This document shows, in pieces, positions 45,620 to 54,496 of a stretch of 64,000 nucleotides of DNA. This DNA is from Halobacillus sp. Nhm2S1 (GTDB lineage Bacteria > Bacillota > Bacilli > Bacillales > Halobacillaceae), in assembly GCF_019599545.1 (NCBI RefSeq), contig NZ_JAIEZV010000002.1, positions 434,001 through 498,000 of the forward strand, in the 5' to 3' direction. Under the pieces are notes generated by a model. The model made no database searches. It saw only the letters and a program-made list of their open reading frames with translations, and had not been told where the DNA came from. Position numbers and translations under genes: made by a program. Each line of letters starts with the position of its first letter. The first letter of the stretch is position 1.

Positions 45620-46180
45620 TCAAACATCCGTCCACGCCCTTCTCAGGGTCTTCAGCTTGTAACTTTTTGTACTGAACCTGTGAACATGTTTCTGGATCAC
45701 TTCCACGCCTTCTTGATGAAAAGTGAAAAAGATGACCGCCGGATGGTGGAGGGAATCATAAAAGAAGATAGGGTTAAAGCTTCTTTTCACTTTCCCAAAC
45801 ATCCATTGGTTGAACAAATCCAGTTCCCTCACGTATGCGTCATCAATGATTGCCTGCTGAATAACATCCGTCTTTTGGTCACTGTATTCTTTTACATGAT
45901 GGTAACAAACCGCCGCCTGTAAATAAGAAAGAGGCGATTCATCCCCGATAATTCCATCCATCCAATCCGGTTCCTCTACTTCCACACCCTCATTTTCAGC
46001 ATAAATCTGTCCGCTCCGTCTAAACAAGTTCCAACCTGCTTTTAAACGTAACTGGGAATAATGGGAAACGATTGAATTCAGTTTTAGTGATTCTTCGGAT
46101 GGATCCAACAAAAATGGAAGAGGATTTGAGCAAATATTTCTCCTTGCCGCTTCTCTAGTGAATATGGTCTTGTTTCTCAA
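45620..46180 (-). CDS. Unrecognised cytosolic protein of 186 residues
   Basis: No signal peptide or membrane segment; mixed alpha/beta, with a hydrophobic strand HPAVIFFTFHQEGVEVI near residue 150 and a basic C-terminus (STKSYKLKTLRRAWTDV). TTG start at 46180, supported by AAGGAGGGGGAG. I do not recognise a family. It follows the SinR-like gene by 70 bp on the same strand and they probably share a transcript; it may be a partner or target of that repressor (inference). Confidence 0.7.
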   Translation of the reverse strand: MRNKTIFTREAARRNICSNPLPFLLDPSEESLKLNSIVSHYSQLRLKAGWNLFRRSGQIYAENEGVEVEEPDWMDGIIGDESPLSYLQAAVCYHHVKEYSDQKTDVIQQAIIDDAYVRELDLFNQWMFGKVKRSFNPIFFYDSLHHPAVIFFTFHQEGVEVIQKHVHRFSTKSYKLKTLRRAWTDV

Positions 46181-46250
46181 GCTCCCCCTCCTTTCATAAA
46201 AAAGAATATTTCAGCCGTTGATCGCTGGTTTTTGTCTCTTCCATAGAGAT

Positions 46251-46487
46251 TCACTTTGCATCTTTATCTTCTTCAACATGTGCATACTTGTGTGTCAACA
46301 ACTCTTCCAACGGAACACCAAGCGTTTTGGCCAACTTCCCCATCACAATAAGAGAAGGGTTCGCCTGGACCCCGCGTTCAATATTGCTGATATAGGACTT
46401 TGACACTCCTGACTGTTTTGCAAATTCATTAACTGATAGATTTTTCCCCACTCTCAATACTCGTATTTTTTCACCGATAGGGGTCAT
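46251..46487 (-). CDS. XRE-family repressor, SinR-like DNA-binding domain only
   Basis: 78-aa HTH protein. Residues 4-62 align with the SinR N-terminal domain: GEKIRVLRVGKNLSVNEFAK, SGVSKSYISNIERGVQANPS (recognition helix), LAKTLGVPLEELL. B. subtilis SinR is 111 aa and carries a C-terminal SinI-binding helical pair; here the protein ends HVEEDKDAK with no such domain, and the reading frame beyond the stop does not encode one. GTGAGG precedes ATG 46487. A short SinR or SlrR-like repressor is possible; whether it binds the SinI homologue at 48204-48338 is uncertain. Confidence 0.85.
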   Translation of the reverse strand: MTPIGEKIRVLRVGKNLSVNEFAKQSGVSKSYISNIERGVQANPSLIVMGKLAKTLGVPLEELLTHKYAHVEEDKDAK

Positions 46488-46893
46488 AACCGTTCCTCAC
46501 TTTCTTCGTCATAGGTTTGACTTTTCATTTCGACAGACCATTGTTCTTTATTAAGAATATTATAATACTATTTTTCGCTAAAAGAAACAGTGAATTCTCA
46601 GTATTTCGAACAAATTCCAGTTGATTCCCTTCTTTTAGCTCTCCCATCCTCTTTTATTATTTCTTTTTTGAGAACAAAGGCGATGATAAGGATAGAAACG
46701 CTTCTGGCATTAAAGGTGTTCTCATCCTCTAGAAGAAGCTCTCATTAGAATATTTAGGTCCATGTTGGACGACATGGCCACAGGAACTCTTAAAGACACG
46801 TTAAGAAAAACAACTAGATGGCTATCTGGAAAACAGTGTAGGGATAAGGGTGAAGGTTTTTCGAAGGGGGATCTGTCAATTTTCATTCCTAGA
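46488..46893. other. Intergenic region between the AraC regulator and the SinR-like gene
   Basis: About 400 bp without a supported gene. It must contain the promoter of the SinR-like gene (minus strand). Confidence 0.4.
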
Positions 46894-46925
46894 CAACAAA
46901 AAAAGACGAACGGTGATCGTTCGTC
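46894..46925 (-). terminator. Terminator of the AraC regulator
   Basis: gacgaacg/cgttcgtc stem (46905-46912 with 46918-46925) followed by a minus-strand T-run, six bases past the stop. Confidence 0.8.
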
Positions 46926-46930
46926 CATCT

Positions 46931-48121
46931 TTACTCTTCGTGCACTCTGTATTTTTGGCGGAACTCTTTCGGCCCCACACCGACTATACTTTTAAACACT
47001 CTCGTAAAATAACTTTGGCTGTTATATCCAAGCAGGATACTGATATCCATGAGAGAATGGTGGGTGATACATAACAATTCTTTCGCTTCTTTTATTCGCT
47101 GCTGATTGATGAATTGCGTGATGGAAACCCCTTTTTCCTTCGTGAAAACGCCTGATAAATAGTTCGGGTTTACATTGAGGGTTTCAGCAATCCCCTTTAA
47201 GTTCAAATCTTTAGTTAAGTTTTGAAAGATATACCGCTGTGTTCTTTCAACTAAAGGGGAGTGCAAACGACGGTTCTTACTGTTCCTCATCCGTTCCAAA
47301 AAAGATTGAAGGATATTCATTTCCAAGAATTTCAGATCCTCTGTGGTTTCTCTAGCTTCTAAGAAATTAATGTAGAAATCGCACAGCGAATCAATTTCAT
47401 CCTGCGGTGCTCCTTTTTCCATGCATAAATAGCTTAATTCAGAAATCCAACGAATCAGTTGATTTTTATGCTGACGAACATCCTTGGCGGCCATGATTTT
47501 CTCTCTTAGTCCTTGATACTCTTCAACCGCTTCTTCATCACCATTTTTAAATAGTTCGGTAAATCTTTGTTTAGATGCCACTGTTTTGTGGTAAGAAGGA
47601 AGTGTTTGGGTGTAGGATTGGTATTCCTTTCGCATTCTTTCTTGTGAAAAACCTTGGCTGGTCATTTTCTTCCGCTTCGGTAATAGTTGGTTAAGTACCC
47701 GTTTGAGGGCGCTGACCTGCACCTGATTGATCATCGAAAGTTGATCAAAATATTCAACGAATTGTTCTTCCAAATCGGAGTCCAAATCGTTCATGACAAG
47801 GTTCATCCTCACATGTTTTCTAAGCACTTCTTGCTGGACGAACGGTCCTATCCCTACCACGTAGTCCTTCCCATCGTCATCCATGCACGGGTATAAGAGC
47901 AGATGTTGGTGATAGTGATCGGTGTACAACTGCATGGTGAACGGCTGTTTTCTACTTTCATCAATGTAACTTTTATGTATATCTCTCAGCACTTTAGGCG
48001 GCTTCTGAAAACTATCCGGGAAACAATAGACCATTTTATTGCGTTCATTGAACAATAAAACGGGGATGTTCATAGCAATTGAACAATCTTTTAGTAAGTT
48101 TATCAGCTCATATTTGGTCAT
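46931..48121 (-). CDS. AraC-family transcriptional regulator
   Basis: 396 aa. The C-terminal pair of HTH motifs (about residues 290-390) is clear: LNLKGIAETLNVNPNYLSGVFTKEKG and DISILLGYNSQSYFTRVFKSIVGVGPKEFRQKYR. The N-terminal half (1-130) resembles a PAS/GAF-like sensory fold (NKMVYCFPDSF, LLLYPCMDDDGKDYVVGIGPF) seen in several Firmicute AraC-type regulators; the middle (130-280) is helical. Regulon unknown. It lies downstream of sinI (82 bp gap with a terminator), so it is probably transcribed separately. Confidence 0.88.
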   Translation of the reverse strand: MTKYELINLLKDCSIAMNIPVLLFNERNKMVYCFPDSFQKPPKVLRDIHKSYIDESRKQPFTMQLYTDHYHQHLLLYPCMDDDGKDYVVGIGPFVQQEVLRKHVRMNLVMNDLDSDLEEQFVEYFDQLSMINQVQVSALKRVLNQLLPKRKKMTSQGFSQERMRKEYQSYTQTLPSYHKTVASKQRFTELFKNGDEEAVEEYQGLREKIMAAKDVRQHKNQLIRWISELSYLCMEKGAPQDEIDSLCDFYINFLEARETTEDLKFLEMNILQSFLERMRNSKNRRLHSPLVERTQRYIFQNLTKDLNLKGIAETLNVNPNYLSGVFTKEKGVSITQFINQQRIKEAKELLCITHHSLMDISILLGYNSQSYFTRVFKSIVGVGPKEFRQKYRVHEE

Positions 48122-48171
48122 AAGGACCCCTCTTTCTGCCCCTGCTTTTTACTCATTACTTCTATCATGTC

Positions 48172-48206
48172 AAAAAAAGGACACCCTTTCAAGTTAAAGG
48201 GTGTCA
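48172..48206 (-). terminator. Terminator of sinI
   Basis: gacaccctttt-type stem (48180-48189 with 48196-48205) followed by seven T residues on the minus strand. It overlaps the sinI stop codon. Confidence 0.85.
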
Positions 48207-48338
48207 GACCGTTTTCGCTGATTTCGTATGATTTTTCAAAAAATCTCTTACCTCTTCCGTACTTAACCCCAAGGCTTTGGCTTCTTTTAATAAAGAAACC
48301 CACTCTTTATCCAACTTCTCTCTAGGTACCTTTTCCAT
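48204..48338 (-). CDS. sinI: SinI-family anti-repressor
   Basis: 44-aa protein, too short for ordinary ORF lists. Residues 9-34 read LDKEWVSLLKEAKALGLS then TEEVRDFL and align with the SinI/SinR dimerisation helices of B. subtilis (LDQEWVELMVEAKEANISPEEIRKYL): the Leu-Asp-x-Glu-Trp-Val start, the central Glu-Ala-Lys and the Glu-Glu-(V,I)-Arg are retained. The strong AGGGGAGGG lies 7-8 bases before ATG 48338 and a terminator follows. SinI sequesters SinR and de-represses matrix genes. Here it is not next to a sinR gene: an AraC regulator and then an XRE gene without the dimerisation domain lie downstream. Confidence 0.88.
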   Translation of the reverse strand: MEKVPREKLDKEWVSLLKEAKALGLSTEEVRDFLKNHTKSAKTV

Positions 48339-48556
48339 CCACTTACCCTCCCCTAATGATCAATTCGATGAGTTGAACATGTGAACGGTGACATCTGGAT
48401 CACTGAGCTCTCCTTGTCCTTATTCTTAGTACCATTATAATGGATGGATAGAAATGGAATTTGTACAATACTCATATATTTTTCATTTATTTCATATAAA
48501 TTTTGATTTTCCCATCAAATATGTTGTATTTTTTTGGCGAATAAAGTATAGGAAAT

Positions 48557-48590
48557 AAACAACCAGGTGGGATAAATCCCACCTGGTTGT
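48557..48590 (-). terminator. Terminator of the IDEAL-domain gene
   Basis: Perfect 12-pair stem aaccaggtggga/tcccacctggtt (48561-48572 with 48577-48588) just past the stop; the minus-strand U-tract is short (GTTTATTT). Confidence 0.75.
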
Positions 48591-48592
48591 AA

Positions 48593-49048
48593 TCACGTGT
48601 ACATGTTATTCCATTTTTCAGTGAGAAGACGAAAGGCGTCTTCATCATTTTGATCGATCGCCTTGTCGATGAGGCGTCGAAGGTTGTTTTTTTCTAATTC
48701 ACGGATGATTTCCTTCACTTCTTTAGATGATTGCTGACTGATTTCGATCCCCTCTTCATAATACGGCGACACAATCGTATGAAGGTGCTTGAGAAACTCA
48801 GGCAGTTGCAGTAAATCGGAGACAGAAACATACACCATTTTCTTGCCCCGTTGAAAGACGAATATATCGAAAACGTTATGCACCCGTTGACGATTGCGGT
48901 CGATTATAATTTCTCTTGATTCCACCGGGATGAACTGATACAACTCGTTATCAATGAATAGCGAAAAGTACTGGTAGGCTAGAACGACTCGAATGAAGCG
49001 TTTGTCTTCTTTAACATAGTATGGCTTAAGCATTTTTATGTTCAACAT
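48593..49048 (-). CDS. IDEAL-domain protein
   Basis: 151 aa. The C-terminal 30 residues LRRLIDKAIDQNDEDAFRLL match the IDEAL domain (usual core I-D-x-A-L-x2-x-D-x2-A-F). The N-terminal 100 residues are beta-rich with VVLAYQYFSLFIDNELYQFIP and a Tyr/Phe pattern not recognised. In B. subtilis, IDEAL proteins bind MecA or similar factors, but function is only known for a few. GGGGTGG lies before ATG 49048. Monocistronic. Confidence 0.78.
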   Translation of the reverse strand: MLNIKMLKPYYVKEDKRFIRVVLAYQYFSLFIDNELYQFIPVESREIIIDRNRQRVHNVFDIFVFQRGKKMVYVSVSDLLQLPEFLKHLHTIVSPYYEEGIEISQQSSKEVKEIIRELEKNNLRRLIDKAIDQNDEDAFRLLTEKWNNMYT

Positions 49049-49236
49049 GGGCCCACCCCTTTTTTCATTAAATCTGAATTTTCAGTATTTTATTCCATTA
49101 TTACGTATTTGTCAACAAAATGAAAGCGATTTATCTGGAATGGGCTTGGGGTGGCTTTTTCGAAGGAAGGGGCGTAAAGGATAGGGAGGATAGATACTTC
49201 CTGACTAAGCGGAATAGCCACTTAACATAGGTTCAT

Positions 49237-49273
49237 GAAAAAACCTCGATCCGTGAGAAACGGATCGAGGTTC
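49237..49273 (-). terminator. Terminator of pgcA
   Basis: Stem aacctcgatccg/cggatcgaggtt with a 7-nt loop, T-rich on the minus-strand side. Confidence 0.85.
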
Positions 49274-49279
49274 TGTGTT

Positions 49280-50986
49280 TTAGATAAGCGCATGCAAGCG
49301 TTCGCTTACGGTTGCTTTTACTGCAGCCAGTAGCTCTTCACTTTCTTTTCTTGAGCCGGATTTCACCCCATAATAAAACTTGATCTTCGGTTCTGTACCC
49401 GATGGGCGCAGGCAGAACCAGCAATCGTCTTCAAGGATGAACTTGACGACATTGGACGTCGGAAGATCAATTTCTTCTTCCGTTCCATCCTGGACATGTT
49501 TACGAATGGTCGTTGCGTAATCTTCGATGGCAACGACTTTCTTACCACCCGCTTCTTTAATATCTGCGTTACGGAAGTCGTCCATAATGGCTTTAATTTG
49601 TTCCGTTCCTGATTTTCCTTCAAGCTTCATCGACTGAAGGTCTTCAAGGAAGTAGCCATGTTTTTCATACAACTCATCTAGAGCATGGAGCAACGTCTTG
49701 CCCTGGTTCTTCCAGTACGCCCCGACTTCTGCTGCAAGAACAGCTGCTTGCACAGCATCTTTATCACGTGCAAAGTCTTTTACAAGATAGCCGTAGCTTT
49801 CCTCGTAGCCGAACATGAATGTGTGCTCACCGGTCTGTTCATATTCACGGATCTTTTCGCCGATAAACTTAAAGCCTGTCAGCGTGTCGAGGGAACGGAT
49901 ACCGTAAGCGTTTGCGATGACGCGTCCGAACTCAGACGTTACGATCGTTTTAATCAGTAGACCGTTTTTCGGCAATTGTTCAGATTGACCGAGAATGTAA
50001 TCCAATAAAAGCGCGCCGGTCTGGTTCCCTGTGAGAACGACATACTCTCCATTTTCATTCGGGACAGCAATTCCAAGGCGGTCGGCATCCGGATCTGTGG
50101 CCATCAACAAGTCAGCATCGATCGCTTTTCCTTGTTCAATCGCCATTTCGAAAGCCTGATGTTCTTCAGGATTCGGGGATGCGACAGTAGTAAATTCAGG
50201 ATCCGGCTTTGCTTGTTCCTCTACGATGTGGATGGAAGTGAACCCACTTTGCTCTAGCCCTTTTTCTACAAGATGACGGGCCGTACCGTGCAGTGGTGTA
50301 AATACAAGAGATAGATCCTTTTTGATATCCGGCTGGACGGTTACGCCTTTCAATGCTTCCAGATATGCTGCATCTACCTCATCATCAATCCAGCGAAGCA
50401 GGCCTTTTTCTTCAAGCTCTTGCTGATCAGCCGCTTCAACTTTCAATTCATTTTCCACTTTGTTGACAAAATCGATCATGATTTCCGCCTGCTCCGGTGG
50501 AAGTTGGCCGCCATCTTCGTTATAGGCTTTGAAACCATTGTATTCCGGAGGGTTGTGGCTTGCTGTCACGACCACACCTGCCGCTGCGTTCAAGTGACGG
50601 ACAGCGAACGAAAGTTCCGGTGTCGGTCTTAAAGATGTGAACACGTAAGAAGGAATGCCGTGGTGACCGAGGACACGAGCGGTTTCTACCGCAAACTCCT
50701 TGGACATATAACGGGAGTCATAAGCAATGGCTACGCCCCGGTTGGACAAGCCCCGGTCGTTGACATACGTAGCCAGGCCTTCGGCTGCTTTTCTCACCGT
50801 GTAGATGTTCATGCGGTTCGTACCTGGTCCGAGCTTTCCGCGCATTCCACCAGTTCCGAATTCCAGGTTCTTGTAGAAAGCATCTTCCAAAGATTGTTCA
50901 TCTGATGTAAGTTCTTCTAGCTTTGATGCAAGATCGGCATCAAGTTCGGTAAATTCTTTCCAACGGTTGTAATCATTTTTCCACAT
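49280..50986 (-). CDS. pgcA: Alpha-phosphoglucomutase / phosphosugar mutase
   Basis: Converts glucose-6-phosphate to glucose-1-phosphate, feeding UDP-glucose and so teichoic acid glucosylation and glycolipid synthesis. Phosphoserine loop VVVTASHNPPEYNGFKAY near residue 135, metal loop ATDPDADRLGIAV near 300, sugar loop GYEESYGYLV, phosphate loop RPSGTEPKIKFYYG near the end. 568 aa matches PgcA of Bacillus. ATG 50986 follows AAGGAG by eight bases; the earlier 51016 start has no site. Confidence 0.95.
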   Translation of the reverse strand: MWKNDYNRWKEFTELDADLASKLEELTSDEQSLEDAFYKNLEFGTGGMRGKLGPGTNRMNIYTVRKAAEGLATYVNDRGLSNRGVAIAYDSRYMSKEFAVETARVLGHHGIPSYVFTSLRPTPELSFAVRHLNAAAGVVVTASHNPPEYNGFKAYNEDGGQLPPEQAEIMIDFVNKVENELKVEAADQQELEEKGLLRWIDDEVDAAYLEALKGVTVQPDIKKDLSLVFTPLHGTARHLVEKGLEQSGFTSIHIVEEQAKPDPEFTTVASPNPEEHQAFEMAIEQGKAIDADLLMATDPDADRLGIAVPNENGEYVVLTGNQTGALLLDYILGQSEQLPKNGLLIKTIVTSEFGRVIANAYGIRSLDTLTGFKFIGEKIREYEQTGEHTFMFGYEESYGYLVKDFARDKDAVQAAVLAAEVGAYWKNQGKTLLHALDELYEKHGYFLEDLQSMKLEGKSGTEQIKAIMDDFRNADIKEAGGKKVVAIEDYATTIRKHVQDGTEEEIDLPTSNVVKFILEDDCWFCLRPSGTEPKIKFYYGVKSGSRKESEELLAAVKATVSERLHALI

Positions 50987-51273
50987 GCACAACACTCCTT
51001 CGTGATTATTTTTCATTAACTATTTAGTTTAGGGAAGTCTTTATTCTATGAGTGGAAATTCTTCTAGTGACAGGGAATGAGCCCGACATAGATTCCTACT
51101 CGTTCTTCTCTAGTCCTTTCATTCGCCATTATTTGGTTGAATTCCTGTTTTTTCGGCGCATTTAGATAGAAATCTTTTCAATTTCTTTACCTTTTACACT
51201 TAGGGCTAGCAAACTATGTATCCGCTTATATTATTGTAACATTTAAATAAGAGGGTTCTCTCATGGAAATATC

Positions 51274-51292
51274 TGTATGACTTGGTACACCA
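51274..51292 (+). repeat. REP-like element copy
   Basis: TGTATGACTTGGTACACCA differs at one base from the copy at 58318-58336 beside the transposase; the flank ggaaatat-tgtatga is also shared. Confidence 0.75.
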
Positions 51293-51360
51293 TTTGTTCC
51301 CATCAATAGAATTCACCCTGGTTAGGCGTTCCTAATAAGGAAACGGTAGGTGGTAATATT

Positions 51361-51379
51361 TGTATGACCTGGTCACCTA
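51361..51379 (+). repeat. REP-like element copy
   Basis: TGTATGACCTGGTCACCTA in the same orientation as the copy at 51274. Preceded by aatattt, as at 58314; together with ggtaggtg upstream it can form an imperfect hairpin. Confidence 0.75.
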
Positions 51380-51390
51380 TCATTTACATA

Positions 51391-51428
51391 AAAAAAGAAG
51401 GCCGCTGTGGTTGGCTAGCGGCCTTCTT
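51391..51428 (-). terminator. Terminator of the 51453-51692 gene
   Basis: gaaggccgct/agcggccttc stem followed by a T-run on the minus strand, 24 bp after the stop. Confidence 0.85.
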
Positions 51429-51452
51429 TCCTTTGTTGCTCCATGGATGATG

Positions 51453-51692
51453 TTAATCTGCGGGGAAAAAATTAAGTAGGGATTTGTGGATTTCACCACA
51501 AACTTCCATATGCATCGTATCCTGATTACAGCTATTTTCTTTTTCTCTGTGTACTCGATAGGCCGTCTTCATGCCTTCTCTAATAAATTCATCTTTTCTC
51601 GTATATACGCCCCATTTCTGCACGAGATCATTAATGTAACGATCGTACAGCATTAATGAAAATGGCAGCATTGGGGGACCCCCGTAGTTCAT
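51453..51692 (-). CDS. Small hypothetical protein (79 residues)
   Basis: MNYGGPPMLPFSLMLYDRYI start, then a helical stretch with YTRKDEFIREGMKTAYRVHR and three cysteine/histidine-rich motifs in its C-terminal half (NSCNQDTMHMEVCGEIH). AGGAGGTGATAAAG precedes ATG 51692. I do not recognise a family. A strong terminator follows. Confidence 0.7.
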   Translation of the reverse strand: MNYGGPPMLPFSLMLYDRYINDLVQKWGVYTRKDEFIREGMKTAYRVHREKENSCNQDTMHMEVCGEIHKSLLNFFPAD

Positions 51693-51953
51693 CTTTATCA
51701 CCTCCTGGAATATATTTTCATATTAGTTATAAAGTACCTTGTAGAAATAGTCAATATCTCCTAATCTTCACCTTTATTCGACCTTACAAAATTTACAATA
51801 AATTATCCTAAGAAATTGTGTTTTTCCCTCACTATCATTTCGAAATTTAGTTTCTTCAGAGACGATATTGCGGTAAAAATCTGTTTTCAGTTGTTTATTA
51901 ACTAATTGTAAATGTTATGTAAATTCCTTTTACATATCTAAACTTCCAAAATA

Positions 51954-51971
51954 TGTATGAACAGGTCACCA
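51954..51971 (+). repeat. REP-like element copy, diverged
   Basis: TGTATGAACAGGTCACCA keeps the GTAT foot and the CAGGTCACCA half of the family but has lost the CCT. It is paired in inverse orientation with the copy at 52012-52030. Confidence 0.55.
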
Positions 51972-52011
51972 TGAAAAATCACTATAGTAGAAAGTTGAAA
52001 CTACCATTTAG

Positions 52012-52030
52012 TGGTGTACCAGGTCTTACA
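52012..52030 (-). repeat. REP-like element copy, inverted
   Basis: Plus strand TGGTGTACCAGGTCTTACA is the reverse complement of TGTAAGACCTGGTACACCA, a near-perfect match to the transposase-flanking copies. Confidence 0.8.
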
Positions 52031-52146
52031 TATTATGGATAATTAAATCGTCGGATAATTCGGTCTTGTGCTTCAATTTCCTTTCCGTTACAATGTCCTT
52101 TATACAAAGAATAATGTTTATTTCAAGTAGACAAGGAGTGTGAACG

Positions 52147-53439
52147 ATGAATAAAGCCATTACCGTAGGACTACTAGGACTTGGAACGGTCGGAAGTGGA
52201 GTGATTGAGATCCTCCGCGATCATAAAGAACGCATTGAACATAAGACAGGGTGTGATGTCACGATTAAGTCTGTGCTTGTCAGTGACATGTCTAAACCCC
52301 GCGAGGTTCCGGCTGAGACCCAGTTGACGGATCAGTACCAGGATATTACGAGAGATCCGGAGATTGATGTCATCGTAGAGGTGATGGGTGGGATCGATCA
52401 CACGCTTACTATATTATTAGAAGCCATTGAACATGGAAAACACATCGTGACTGCGAACAAGGATCTTGTCGCCCAGCACGGAGAGCAGCTTTTCGAAGCC
52501 TGCCAGAAGCATAACTGTGACTTGTATTATGAAGCGAGTGTAGCCGGTGGAATTCCGATCATCCGTTCCATTATGGATGGCCTGTCCTCCGATCGCATTA
52601 CAAAGATGATGGGGATCGTGAACGGAACGACAAACTATATCATGACGAAGATGGCGCAGGACGGCGTTGATTTTGACAGCGTCTTAAAGGAAGCTCAGGA
52701 TCTAGGGTTTGCGGAGGCGGACCCGACGGCTGACGTGGACGGTCTGGATGCGGCGAGGAAGATGACGATTCTATCAATCTTAGGTTTCTCTATGCCTTAC
52801 AGTTTAGAAGATGTAGATATCAAAGGAATCCGCGGCATTTCTTCGGATGATATTACCTACGCGGAAGAGCTTGGGTATCGCATCAAACTGATCGGGATTG
52901 CTGAGAATGACCACAATGGAGTTTCTGTTAGTGTCGAGCCGACATTGCTTCCTATTCAACATCCGCTCTCTTCTGTTAATGATGAATTCAATGCGATTTA
53001 TGTATACGGGGATGCCGTCGGCGAAACGATGTTCTACGGACCAGGTGCCGGTAAACTTCCGACAGCCACAGCTGTTGTTGCCGACTTGATTGCTGTATTG
53101 AAAAACATCCGCCTCGGGACAACAGGTACAGCCTATGTGCAGCCACAGTTTCCTAAGCAGGTGAAAACGAAGAAGGAACAGCTGACGAAGAAATATATTC
53201 GTCTTCACGTTGACGATAAAGCAGGCATGTTGAACGATTTGACGAACATTTTCGCTCAATATGATCTCTCCTTTGATCAGTTCACTCAACGTTCAACCGA
53301 TCAGGATGGAGAGCGTGAATTGATGATGGTGACTCATCAGGTGAGCGAGGAAGATTTTGAAAAAGCCATTCAGGATATTGAGACGCTTGATTCTGTAAGA
53401 AGCGTTGACAGCATATTCCGTGTAGAAGGAGGAAACTGA
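52147..53439 (+). CDS. hom: Homoserine dehydrogenase
   Basis: Reduces aspartate semialdehyde to homoserine, the branch point to threonine and methionine. NAD(P) site [12 protein letters not shown] at the N-terminus, VTANKDLVA, substrate loop [15 protein letters not shown] near residue 137, [20 protein letters not shown], and a C-terminal ACT domain (about 350-430, [12 protein letters not shown]) for feedback control by threonine. AAGGAG lies eight bases before ATG. First gene of hom-thrC-thrB, with a 1-bp gap to thrC. Confidence 0.97.
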   Translation: MNKAITVGLLGLGTVGSGVIEILRDHKERIEHKTGCDVTIKSVLVSDMSKPREVPAETQLTDQYQDITRDPEIDVIVEVMGGIDHTLTILLEAIEHGKHIVTANKDLVAQHGEQLFEACQKHNCDLYYEASVAGGIPIIRSIMDGLSSDRITKMMGIVNGTTNYIMTKMAQDGVDFDSVLKEAQDLGFAEADPTADVDGLDAARKMTILSILGFSMPYSLEDVDIKGIRGISSDDITYAEELGYRIKLIGIAENDHNGVSVSVEPTLLPIQHPLSSVNDEFNAIYVYGDAVGETMFYGPGAGKLPTATAVVADLIAVLKNIRLGTTGTAYVQPQFPKQVKTKKEQLTKKYIRLHVDDKAGMLNDLTNIFAQYDLSFDQFTQRSTDQDGERELMMVTHQVSEEDFEKAIQDIETLDSVRSVDSIFRVEGGN

Positions 53440-53440
53440 C

Positions 53441-54496
53441 ATGTGGCGTGGATTGATTCATGAGTATGGCGAGTTTTTACCTGTATCCGAAAAGACACCA
53501 AAGCTGACGTTGCATGAAGGGAATACCCCGCTTCTTCCGATTCCGTCCATCTCTCAGGACCTCGGAATCGAGGGTTATGTAAAAATTGAAGGAGCGAACC
53601 CGACGGGCTCCTTCAAAGACCGCGGCATGGTGATGGCGATGGCCAAAGCGATTGAGGAAGGTTCAGAGGCTGTCATTTGTGCCTCTACCGGGAACACTTC
53701 CGCTTCAGCGGCTGCATTCGCTGCCCGGGCAGGCCTTCGCTGCATCGTCGTCATTCCTGATGGGAAGATTGCAGAAGGAAAGTTAGCGCAGGCCGTCATG
53801 TACGGGGCGGAGATTTTTGCTATCAAAGGAAATTTTGATGACGCTCTTCGTATGGTCCGGAAAATGGCGGAGCATGAGCCGGTCACACTTGTGAACTCCG
53901 TGAACCCTTACCGCATTGAAGGTCAGAAAACGGCTGCATTCGAAGTCTGTGATGCTCTTGGCTCTGCACCGGATATCTTGAGTATCCCCGTCGGTAATGC
54001 CGGAAACATTACGGCCTACTGGAAAGGATTCAAGGAATACAACGAGCGCCATGGTTCCGGTCTGCCTCAGATGATGGGCTTTGAGGCGAGTGGTTCTGCC
54101 GCCATCGTCCGCAATCAAATCATCGAGGATCCGGAAACGCTGGCGACAGCGATCCGGATCGGTAACCCGGCAAGCTGGGATAAAGCGTTGAGCGCACGTG
54201 ATGAATCGAATGGTCTGATCGACGAAGTAACAGATGAAGAAATCGTTGAAGCGTATCAATATTTAGCGGAAAAAGAAGGTGTGTTCGCTGAACCGGCGTC
54301 CTGTGCTTCCATCGCAGGCATGATCAAAAAAGTGAAGGACGGCACGATTCCACAAGGTTCGAAAATCGTTCATGTGTTGACAGGAAATGGTTTGAAAGAT
54401 CCGAATACAGCCATTGATAAGAGTCCGGTCAAGCCGACACGGATTGAGAATGATTACAACATGTTCGCTTCTGCTGTTACAGGTGTCCAAACATGA
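53441..54496 (+). CDS. thrC: Threonine synthase
   Basis: PLP enzyme converting O-phosphohomoserine to threonine. PLP-lysine site [16 protein letters not shown] near residue 59, [33 protein letters not shown] phosphate loop, LTGNGLKDP at the C-terminus. 351 aa, standard. GGAGGAAACTGAC precedes ATG 53441. Confidence 0.97.
   Translation: MWRGLIHEYGEFLPVSEKTPKLTLHEGNTPLLPIPSISQDLGIEGYVKIEGANPTGSFKDRGMVMAMAKAIEEGSEAVICASTGNTSASAAAFAARAGLRCIVVIPDGKIAEGKLAQAVMYGAEIFAIKGNFDDALRMVRKMAEHEPVTLVNSVNPYRIEGQKTAAFEVCDALGSAPDILSIPVGNAGNITAYWKGFKEYNERHGSGLPQMMGFEASGSAAIVRNQIIEDPETLATAIRIGNPASWDKALSARDESNGLIDEVTDEEIVEAYQYLAEKEGVFAEPASCASIAGMIKKVKDGTIPQGSKIVHVLTGNGLKDPNTAIDKSPVKPTRIENDYNMFASAVTGVQT

Larger units (their letters stand above)
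51017..51390. other. Intergenic region with two REP-like copies
   Basis: About 375 bp upstream of pgcA. No gene was found. Its right half holds two REP-like copies (51274-51292 and 51361-51379). Confidence 0.6.
51693..52146. other. hom upstream region with an inverted REP-like pair
   Basis: About 450 bp. No gene, and no T-box or other riboswitch was recognised. It contains two oppositely oriented REP-like copies (51954-51971 and 52012-52030). A weak promoter candidate for hom is ttacaa (52088-52093), 16 bp, aataat (52110-52115). Confidence 0.5.

Noticed and set aside
48118-48303. 61-codon minus-strand frame overlapping sinI
   Set aside because: It is in another frame of sinI, whose SinI motifs, ribosome site and terminator are convincing, and it reads through the terminator.
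51693-52146. Possible T-box or other riboswitch upstream of hom
   Set aside because: No T-box sequence or long specifier stem was found; the visible structure is explained by REP-like repeats.
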